Assembly: GCA_009693785.1 (NCBI GenBank) | Contig: SHWP01000032.1 | Location: 1 to 40,804, forward strand | From: Rhodospirillaceae bacterium | GTDB taxonomy: Bacteria > Pseudomonadota > Alphaproteobacteria > Rhodospirillales > Rhodospirillaceae | DNA length: 40,804 bases | Direction of reading: 5' to 3' | Shown here: positions 34,485 to 40,804 of the stretch, piece by piece | How the letters are laid out: every line of letters begins with the position of its first letter | Position numbering within the stretch: the first letter of the stretch is position 1 | Notes under the pieces: generated by a model | What the model saw: the letters and a program-made list of their open reading frames with translations, nothing else | What the model was told of the DNA's origin: nothing | Database searches by the model: none | Program-made: the position numbers and the translations under genes

Positions 34485-35024
34485 ATGGCCAAGGTTCCAA
34501 AAACCGGGCTCCCAGACAACGGCCGCTATCGTACCGGCATTTATCCTGGCACCTTCGACCCCACCACCAATGGCCACTTGGACATCATTAGCCGCGCTGT
34601 GAAGGTGGTCGACAAGCTCATCATCGCCGTGGCGGTGAATGCGGGGAAGGGGCCGCTCTTCTCCCTTAAAGAACGCGTCGAGATGTGCCGCACGGAAGTG
34701 GCCAAGCTCAAGATGCCGGTAAAGGTGCCCATCGAGGTTGTAGCCTTCGACAACCTACTGATGCATTTTGTGCAGCAAGTGAAAGGCACGGTCATCATCC
34801 GCGGCCTGCGTGCGGTGTCGGACTTTGAATACGAATTTCAAATGGCGGGTATGAACGCACGCCTCAACCCCGATGTAGAAACCATGTTCCTCATGGCCTC
34901 CGAGCGCAATCAGTTCATTGCCTCGCGCTTTGTGAAGGAAATCGCGCGATTGGGTGGCGATGTGTCGACCTTCATCCCCAAGGGTGCCAACGAACGCGTG
35001 ATGGCGAAATTCAAGAAGAAGTAG
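34485..35024 (+). CDS. coaD: Phosphopantetheine adenylyltransferase
   Basis: Fourth step of coenzyme A synthesis: joins 4'-phosphopantetheine and ATP to dephospho-CoA. The 179-residue protein has YPGTFDPTTNGHLDII (the nucleotidyltransferase HxGH-type motif is TNGH), RGLRAVSDFEYEFQMAGMN, and FVKEIARLGGDVSTFIP. The usual ISSTxVKE is IASRFVKE here. ATG at 34485 with GAGGAGTAGG just upstream is chosen; an in-frame extension to 34422 would run back into gyrA. Gap to gyrA is 4 bases and to the hydrolase 3 bases, so the three form a transcript. Confidence 0.96.
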   Translation: MAKVPKTGLPDNGRYRTGIYPGTFDPTTNGHLDIISRAVKVVDKLIIAVAVNAGKGPLFSLKERVEMCRTEVAKLKMPVKVPIEVVAFDNLLMHFVQQVKGTVIIRGLRAVSDFEYEFQMAGMNARLNPDVETMFLMASERNQFIASRFVKEIARLGGDVSTFIPKGANERVMAKFKKK

Positions 35025-35027
35025 CGG

Positions 35028-35957
35028 ATGGCAAAAATGAAAACGGCATTTGGACTCATCATAGGTGCGGCAATGGTGGTCTCAACAACTGTTGCAGCTC
35101 TCGACTACAAAATGGTGCCCGGTGCGGGTGGCGTGCCGCTCAACACCGTCGAAGCGGGCGATAAAACCAAGCCTGCCATTTTGCTGGTACATGGCTTTGC
35201 CCAAAGCCACATGAGCTTCAAGAAGCAGTTGGAATCGGCTGACCTCACGCGGGATTATCATCTCGTTGCATTCGATCTGCGCGGGCATAGTAATTCCGGC
35301 AAGCCTTGGAAACCCGAAGACTATAAGGATTCGAAGATTTGGGCTGATGACGTGGCCGCGGTGATGGATGCGACCGGCCTGCAAAAAGCCGTTGTGGTGG
35401 GTTGGTCGTACGGCGGCTTTGTCATGGCTAACTTCATCGAGCATTACGGCACATCGCGTGTGCTGGGCCTGAACTTGGCGGGTTCTGCGGGTGGCATGGT
35501 CATACCGCCATTCCCCACACCTCCGCCCGGGGCCGACCCTGCGATCGCCAAGCAACGTGCTGCAACCGCCAAATTGCAGGTCTCGGGCAATATCGAAGAA
35601 AACATAGTCGGAGCGCGTGGCGGCATCGCATTCCTAACCGCAGGGCCGGGCGATGAAACCTGGCAAGGCATCTCGCGCGCGGGTGGCTTGTTGCTGTTGC
35701 CGTATGTTCGCGCCGCCTTAGCTGGCCGCAGCCTCGACAACACTAAAGTTTTGCCGATGATCGCTTCTCTGCCCGTGCTGGTCACGTATGGCAGCGCTGA
35801 TGGTGTGATCGGGCCTCAGCAATTGGATGCCCTGAAAAAAAGCCTGAAGAATGCCAAGTACTCAGTTTACGACGGCGTTGGTCACTCGACGTTCTATGAA
35901 GCGGGCGAGCGCTTCAACAAAGAACTGGCCGAGTTTGCGAAGTCGGTTCAGAAATAA
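35028..35957 (+). CDS. Exported alpha/beta hydrolase
   Basis: A 309-residue alpha/beta-hydrolase with a signal peptide (MKTAFGLIIGAAMVVSTTVA, cleavage about residue 24). The nucleophile elbow is GWSYGG with S127; oxyanion region LLVHGFAQSH; acid likely D in YGSADGVIGP; His in YDGVGHSTFYEAG near the C-terminus. Sequence HLVAFDLRGHSNSGKP is typical. Substrate unknown, probably an ester or lactone in the periplasm. Starts 3 bases after coaD and ends back to back with the convergent YbjQ gene, with no spacer. Confidence 0.88.
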   Translation: MAKMKTAFGLIIGAAMVVSTTVAALDYKMVPGAGGVPLNTVEAGDKTKPAILLVHGFAQSHMSFKKQLESADLTRDYHLVAFDLRGHSNSGKPWKPEDYKDSKIWADDVAAVMDATGLQKAVVVGWSYGGFVMANFIEHYGTSRVLGLNLAGSAGGMVIPPFPTPPPGADPAIAKQRAATAKLQVSGNIEENIVGARGGIAFLTAGPGDETWQGISRAGGLLLLPYVRAALAGRSLDNTKVLPMIASLPVLVTYGSADGVIGPQQLDALKKSLKNAKYSVYDGVGHSTFYEAGERFNKELAEFAKSVQK

Positions 35958-36281
35958 TTAGCCCAGCTTCACGGCCGTTCCCGTCGCGGTCACCATCAAT
36001 AGTGTCCGGCGGTCGCCGCCGATGGCTTCGGTGTCAAGGTTGACGCCCACGATGGCGTCCGCACCCAACTGCTGCCCTCGCTGTTGCAGTTCGGCCAGGG
36101 CCATGTCGCGGGCTTTGGTCATCTCTTCTTCATAAGCCGCCGACCGGCCACCGATGATATCGCGTACGCTTGCGAAAAGATCGGTGAAGATATTGGTGCC
36201 CATGATGGACTCGCCTGTGATAATTCCGAGATAAGAGACGATGCGCTTGCCTTCAATGCTGCCGGTGGTTGTGATGATCAT
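35958..36281 (-). CDS. YbjQ/UPF0145 family protein
   Basis: A 107-residue soluble protein of the YbjQ family (PF01906). Blocks: MIITTTGSIEGKRIVSYLGIITGE, then AYEEEMTKARDMALAELQQR, AQQLGADAIVGVNLDTE and the strand RTLLMVTATGTAVKL. The family forms pentamers and is sometimes called heavy-metal-binding, without a firm role. No good ribosome site is visible before the ATG at 36281. It abuts the hydrolase stop. Confidence 0.9.
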   Translation of the reverse strand: MIITTTGSIEGKRIVSYLGIITGESIMGTNIFTDLFASVRDIIGGRSAAYEEEMTKARDMALAELQQRGQQLGADAIVGVNLDTEAIGGDRRTLLMVTATGTAVKLG

Positions 36282-36464
36282 GGGAGGGGGGCCTTGCGAT
36301 GGGTATGTCCTGACAGGACTACTGTTGGGAAATTTTCTTGGTAGGGCTAATATCGTAAGCCAAAATGAAAGTCTTGTGAGGGTGTTTTCGCTCTCTTGTG
36401 GCGGTTTTCCAATAAGGCTAAGACAGCAGGCATTATCTCAACCCATCCGCAGGAGCGGACCTAA

Positions 36465-37052
36465 ATGAAACTTGCTCGTTGGCTTTCCGGGGCTTTGAGT
36501 GTCGTTGCGCTCGTAGCCTGGGCCGTCGGCGCCCAGGCTCAGGAGAAACTCGACATGGAAAACACGCTTTATCTAGATTTGGATTATGGCCGCGTCGTCA
36601 TTAAGATGCGCCCCGACCTGGCGCCCAAACATGTCGCGCGGATCAAGGAGCTGGCCCGCCAAGGTTTTTATGATGGCTTGGTGTTTCACCGCGTCATCGA
36701 GGGCTTCATGGCTCAAACCGGCGATCCCGATGGCGATGGCACGGGCGGTTCAGGCCAAAATATCCCAGCCGAATTCAACGCGGGTAAGCATGTCCGTGGC
36801 GCGGTGTCCATGGCGCGCGCAGCCAACATTAATTCCGCCGATAGCCAATTTTATATCGTGCTAGCCGAAGCACCGCACTTGAACGGCCAATACACTTATT
36901 GGGGTGAGGTTGTGTCCGGCATGGAATTCGTCGATCAAATCCGCAAGGGTAACCCTGCCGCCAACGGCAAGGTGCCATACCCCGACCGCATTATCCGGAT
37001 GCAGGTTGCCTCCGATGCAAAAGACGACGCGCCAAAACCGAAAGCAAAGTAA
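36465..37052 (+). CDS. Periplasmic cyclophilin-type peptidyl-prolyl isomerase
   Basis: A 195-residue cyclophilin that speeds cis-trans isomerisation at prolines. Signal peptide residues 1-26 (MKLARWLSGALSVVALVAWA, then VGAQAQ). The catalytic core is present: DGLVFHRVIEGFMAQTGDPDGDGTGGSG, RGAVSMARAANINSADSQFYI, and LNGQYTYWGEVVSGMEFVDQI. The Lys/Pro-rich tail is of no known use. GGAG lies nine bases before ATG. A strong terminator follows, so it is the last gene of its transcript. Confidence 0.95.
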   Translation: MKLARWLSGALSVVALVAWAVGAQAQEKLDMENTLYLDLDYGRVVIKMRPDLAPKHVARIKELARQGFYDGLVFHRVIEGFMAQTGDPDGDGTGGSGQNIPAEFNAGKHVRGAVSMARAANINSADSQFYIVLAEAPHLNGQYTYWGEVVSGMEFVDQIRKGNPAANGKVPYPDRIIRMQVASDAKDDAPKPKAK

Positions 37053-37076
37053 TCCAGGCGAGCGATCGCTTCATAG

Positions 37077-37105
37077 GGCCGCCAGGGTAATTTGGCGGCC
37101 TTTTT
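37077..37105 (+). terminator. Rho-independent terminator after the cyclophilin gene
   Basis: GGCCGCCA (37077-37084), 8-base loop, TGGCGGCC (37093-37100), then TTTTT. Perfect 8-base GC-rich stem on the forward strand only. Confidence 0.92.
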
Positions 37106-37333
37106 ATTGAGACTTAAATGCTTACGATCAAGACATAGCGATTAACACTGATCGCAGCTACAGCAGAAGTGGCCCGTGCCGACATCGCCTGACTCGTTGC
37201 CGGTCGCTCGACCGACCAACGCCCCACTGGTGCAAATGCCACGACCAAACTAACATTCAACCCGGACCACACGATGGGGGCCGGTCACGACGACGCGCAA
37301 GCATCTGAAGCGGATCGTCAAGGACGCGGCCGC

Positions 37334-39285
37334 TTAATGATTTGGGAGCGCGGGGTCTGAGCGGTGATACTCGCGGGCGTAAAACATTCGGTGGGCGGTT
37401 TGTGTCAGCGCGCTGACGCCTTCGAGTGTGGCTGGGTCGGGGGCGTTCAGCGGTGTGAGCTCATAGGGGCCTGGCGTCATGGCATAGCCCAGCGTCTTGT
37501 TTCCCGGCGCGATAATCGCGATTTGGGCGCCACCCATGGCGATTGAGAAATTATGCTGCATCACAACCCTGCCACTGCCCTCAGGCACGCGGCGCAGATC
37601 CCGCCCGAAAAAAGGGCTGTCATAGGTTAGTCCCAGTAAACCTAGCAGCGTTGGCGTCATGTCGATACTGGAGCCCAAGACGGGATTTCGTTCGGGTGTG
37701 ATGTTACCTGGCGAATAAAACAGCAGCGGAACGCGAAACGATTGCACGGGCACTTGCGCCGCGCCAAAGACGCGGGGACCATGATCGCCGATGAAAATAA
37801 ATACGGTATTGGCAAACCAAGGATGCGTTCGGGCTTGCTCGACGAAATTCCCAAACGCCCAATCGGCATACTTAGTCGCATTCCAACGGTATTTCTCGTC
37901 AGGGTTTTTGTCGATGCGCCCGGCTGGATAAAGGTAAGGCCGGTGGTTAGATACGGTCAGCAGCGATAAGAAAAATGGCGCGGTGGAACCTGCATCCACT
38001 GCCGCGTGCTCATCAAGCCGCTTCAATGCTTCGGCGAAAAGATACTCATCGGCAACGCCCCAGATAGTTGTAAATCCGGGTTCGGCGATGTCGGCTTGGT
38101 CCCATGCCTGATTAAATCCAATGCCCGACCAGAAGTTGCCCATGTTGTCGAAGACCTTACGTCCGCCATACAAAAACGCGGTGTCATAGCCATGGTCGTG
38201 CAGCAACGCAGGCAGCGAGTTCATGCCAACTGAGCCTGGCCTGCGCGCGGTCGATATGCCCGGTAAGGGCGGAAAAGACGTGAAGATGGCCTCAAGCGCA
38301 TTCACCGTGCGATTGCCCGTCGCGTAGATATTGGTGAAAAACAAACCCCCTTCAGAAAGATGATCGAGGTGAGGCGAAGTTACAGGACCGCCAGCGTTGT
38401 CGGTTGAATCGACATAGACGCTGCCAAACGACTCTTCCAAACCCAAGACGATGTTGAGTTTTTTTCTGGCTGCGATGGCGTGACATGCCGCATTAGGCTA
38501 CGCGATGCGTTTGGCGTTATAAATTGCGTGTTGTCCTGTGCAACAGCGGAGCGGGCGCGGCTGAGGGCTTGTGTGTCGTCCATGCTGAGATAAAGGCCGG
38601 CATAACCCTGATTGTTGGTGATCGCGGCGGTCAACAACCGTTCCATGCCGTTGGCAGCGATTTCAGTTACTTCACGACTACCACCAGGGCTGAACGGGCC
38701 GGCCCACACGGTTAAACCTGCCAGCAACGCCATCGTCACCGCGACAACAGCTGACTGAACAACACTATTATCTAATGCCGGTGCTGTTAGCGCGTTGTTC
38801 AAGTGGCGAAAGACGGTCGCATGAATGAGTAAGGCAACAACAGGTACAGGAATAAGAATCCTCATATCAAAGGTCTCGCTAATCGTGCCGATCACCTCGC
38901 GCGGGAAGATCAGGTAATTTACCGCAATGGCATTGAATCGTGAATCGAACTCATTCCAGAAGATCACTGCGGCGACTTGATCAAAAACGAGAACCATGAG
39001 CAGCACAAAGAACAGCCCATGAGCGGCTTTTGTCCATAAGGGGCGGCGCCACAGGGCAGGGAAAAGATAAAGCCCGGCAGCAAATGGCAAACTCAATAAC
39101 ACTGCCATTGCGGCATCGTTGACGAGTCCGAGTGGAATAGCGGCGGCCAGCATAGAGAGTAGAGATGGGTCGTCGAATCCGGCGATGAGTGACAGCACGA
39201 TCCGGACGCAGCTTTGGGCTGCAATATAAATCAGCAGGCAAAATAACCAGAATTTGGACCATGGCTGGCGCAGGGAATCGAGCAT
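37334..39285 (-). pseudogene. LTA-synthase-like phosphoglycerol transferase/sulfatase, single frameshift
   Basis: The N-terminal part has five transmembrane segments (WSKFWLFCLLIYIAAQ, AAIPLGLVNDAAMAVLLSL, GLFFVLLMVLVFDQVAAV, ILIPVPVVALLIHATV, SAVVAVTMALLAGLTVW). The periplasmic part is the alkaline-phosphatase-fold: NIVLGLEESFGSV (metal-binding Glu), ATGNRTVNALEAIF (nucleophile Thr) and FIFIGDHGPRVFG (Asp-His). The two are in different frames; one A added to the A7 run (38459-38465) gives QPEKKLNIVLGLEESFG and exactly 651 codons from ATG 39285. As written the N-terminal part ends at 38380 and the C-terminal part opens at about 38446. Such enzymes transfer phosphoglycerol or act as sulfatases; in Gram-negatives glucan modification is one option. 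An earlier TTG at 39351 is possible. Confidence 0.8.
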
Positions 39286-39502
39286 TCGGGCGCTTGTCCT
39301 TCGTGAGAATCTGACTGTAATAGTCACCAGGCCATTTGGACATAGATACAAAAAGCGCGTTCAAATTGGCGCTGTCGGCAAGATTTTAGGGTTCGCGCAA
39401 TGCCAAGTGCCCGTTATGCTGCCATGCCAGCCTGGGTGGGAGGGTACACAGCATTTGCCGTAAGGCGGGTGTGAAGATTGAGTCGGGAGGGAAACGAGTC
39501 TC

Positions 39503-40765
39503 ATGAGTTCTCAAAATTCAAGCGCATTGGGGATGGAATTTCGACGTGGCTGGACCATTGTTATGGTCGCCTGTGTTGGTATGGGCTGTGGATTGTCCGC
39601 CATACCAATTTACAGCATAGGAACATTCACCAAGCCATTGATTGAAGCCTTCGGGTGGTCGCGTGCGGAGGTTCAAGGAATCTATAGCTGGATGACGATC
39701 GGAAACTTGGTCGCGGCCCCCGCTTTGGGCTGGCTGATCGACATGCAAGGCGTGCGGCGTATCGCGTTGTGGTCGGTTGTTGGCATGGGCGTGGGGTATG
39801 TTGCGCTTGGTTTGATCGCCGGGCCGTTGTGGAGTTTCTATATGCTGGCCTTCTTCACAGCTGTTATCGGCGTGGGCACAGTGCCGATCACCTGGACGCG
39901 CGTGGTGATCGATTGGTTCGATGTGGGGCGCGGGCGCGCATTGGGCTTGGCGCTGACAGGTTCGGGCATTACCGCCATGATCATTCCCACATACACCAAC
40001 TGGTTGATCACAGAGTATGGCTGGCGCATGGCATTTATTGGCTTAGGCCTGCTGCCAACTGCCGTCGCATTTCCGATGGTCTACTTCTTTCTGCATGACC
40101 GAACCGGCATTCGACATGACAAGAATGCGCTGCCATCAGCACCAAAGGTCGTGGAACAAACCGGGCTTGATTTTCGCGCCGCGATTTCCGGCTACAGGTT
40201 TTGGGCCATCAATGTTGCTTTTTTCCTGGTCGGGGCCTGCGTCGCAGGCCTCATCGCCCACCTCGTGCCCATGCTAACGGACCAAGGCATCGAGCGCGGC
40301 ACAGCGGCACAAATTGCAGGTGTCATTGGCGCTTCGGTGATCGTCGCGCGCATTGGTTCGGGCTATCTCATCGACCGGTTCTGGGCACCGGGCGTTGGCA
40401 TGGTGCTGCTCTGCATGCCCGCAATCGCGTGCCTCATTTTGATGAGCAATGCGGGTAGCGTTCCGCTGGCATTGTTGTCGGCCATGTTGATTGGCATCGC
40501 GGCGGGCGCCGAATTCGACATCATGGCGTTTCTTGTCAGCCAATACTTTGGCCAGCGGCGCTATGGCGTTATTTATGCCTGTGCATACACGGTGTTTAAG
40601 ATTTCAGCCGGGGTTGGCGCACCGCTGTTTGGCTTTGCCTTTGATCGAACGGGGTCCTACGGCACGATCTTGATGCTGGCCATCGGCAGCTTAGTCGCCG
40701 GCTCGGCGTTATTGTTGGTGCTAGGGCGCTATCCGGCGAAAGCCGAAGCTACGGCCGCAGCCTAG
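39503..40765 (+). CDS. MFS transporter, monocarboxylate/OFA-like
   Basis: A 420-residue major facilitator with 12 predicted transmembrane segments. GWSRAEVQGIYSWMTIGNLVAAPALGWLIDMQGVRRI contains the MFS loop 2-3 signature, and VVIDWFDVGRGRALGLALTGSGI the segment 4-5 region typical of the monocarboxylate/oxalate-formate (OFA) type. The second half repeats the fold (GSGYLIDRF, GQRRYGVIYACAYTVF). Substrate not assignable; carboxylates are likely for this subfamily. ATG at 39503 with GGGAGGG upstream. Divergent from the sulfatase; the window ends 39 bases later. Confidence 0.9.
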   Translation: MSSQNSSALGMEFRRGWTIVMVACVGMGCGLSAIPIYSIGTFTKPLIEAFGWSRAEVQGIYSWMTIGNLVAAPALGWLIDMQGVRRIALWSVVGMGVGYVALGLIAGPLWSFYMLAFFTAVIGVGTVPITWTRVVIDWFDVGRGRALGLALTGSGITAMIIPTYTNWLITEYGWRMAFIGLGLLPTAVAFPMVYFFLHDRTGIRHDKNALPSAPKVVEQTGLDFRAAISGYRFWAINVAFFLVGACVAGLIAHLVPMLTDQGIERGTAAQIAGVIGASVIVARIGSGYLIDRFWAPGVGMVLLCMPAIACLILMSNAGSVPLALLSAMLIGIAAGAEFDIMAFLVSQYFGQRRYGVIYACAYTVFKISAGVGAPLFGFAFDRTGSYGTILMLAIGSLVAGSALLLVLGRYPAKAEATAAA

Positions 40766-40804
40766 TTCTTCTGACGCGCTGGGAAATTGGTGAGCCCGGA
40801 TGGA

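Noticed and set aside
37106..37333. Possible gene remnant between the cyclophilin terminator and the sulfatase stop
   Set aside because: Short frames such as TGANATTKLTFNPDHTMGAG recall solute-binding proteins, but no continuous match or start is visible.
1..40804. CRISPR arrays, tRNA or rRNA genes, insertion sequences and transposases
   Set aside because: None was recognised on either strand: no regularly spaced repeats, no cloverleaf with T-loop, no transposase motifs.

Overview
The window looks like chromosomal DNA from an alphaproteobacterium; genus not assignable from sequence alone. Reasons: hpnC-type hopanoid synthase back to back with an NDUFAF6-like protein and TrmFO; a tandem DUF4170 protein (a family I know mainly from alphaproteobacteria); the order uvrA / ssb / gyrA / coaD with an alphaproteobacterial LexA box (GAAC-N7-GTAC, one base off GTTC-N7-GTTC) upstream of uvrA; and many exported proteins with Tat-type twin-arginine leaders. 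There are no rRNA, tRNA or CRISPR features that I can see. A canonical parS site (13366-13381) suggests that the window lies in the origin-proximal part of the chromosome.

Layout. 1-4570: hpnC (cut by the window edge), an NDUFAF6-like protein, trmFO, tandem DUF4170, a Tat-leader NTF2/SnoaL-like protein and a small membrane protein. 4630-13340: a TonB-dependent receptor with its own terminator, divergent from a long forward run: DUF1838, an exported D-2-hydroxyacid dehydrogenase, an exported NmrA/SDR-like protein, a secreted protein, a multi-pass membrane protein, MAPEG, a CpeT-like protein and a YjdF-like membrane protein. 13340-13800: parS, palindromes and a decayed GDT1/TMEM165 gene. 13800-20640: a reverse-strand cluster of exported enzymes (MDR oxidoreductase, nitrilase-fold protein without the catalytic Cys, two paralogous flavoproteins, a LamG/DUF1080-like protein) interrupted by a brnTA toxin-antitoxin module. 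20690-26770: a Phd/VapC module with a clear promoter-operator, a flavin reductase fused to a PCP_red-like domain, two tandem endostatin/lectin-like secreted proteins, an HD phosphohydrolase, a second DUF1838, an orphan HigA and an AT-rich membrane protein. 27040-35960: housekeeping block uvrA, ssb, gyrA, coaD and an alpha/beta hydrolase, in which an AT-rich membrane gene sits between ssb and a second copy of the ssb C-terminal tail. 35958-40765: YbjQ, periplasmic cyclophilin, LTA-synthase-like sulfatase and an MFS transporter.

Two cross-cutting points. First, five genes are each broken by what reads as the loss of one base in a homopolymer (13749-13753, 17666-17669, about 24246-24248, 31021-31023, 38459-38465); restoring one base gives a full-length family member each time. 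This may be assembly error rather than biology, except for the GDT1 gene, which also carries a nonsense codon and an internal deletion. Second, an unusual number of cofactor-dependent folds that normally stay in the cytoplasm (NAD-dependent dehydrogenase, NmrA/SDR, MDR, FAD oxidoreductases) carry Sec or Tat leaders here, which points to an exported redox system of unknown substrate. This is the strongest candidate for an undescribed system in the window.
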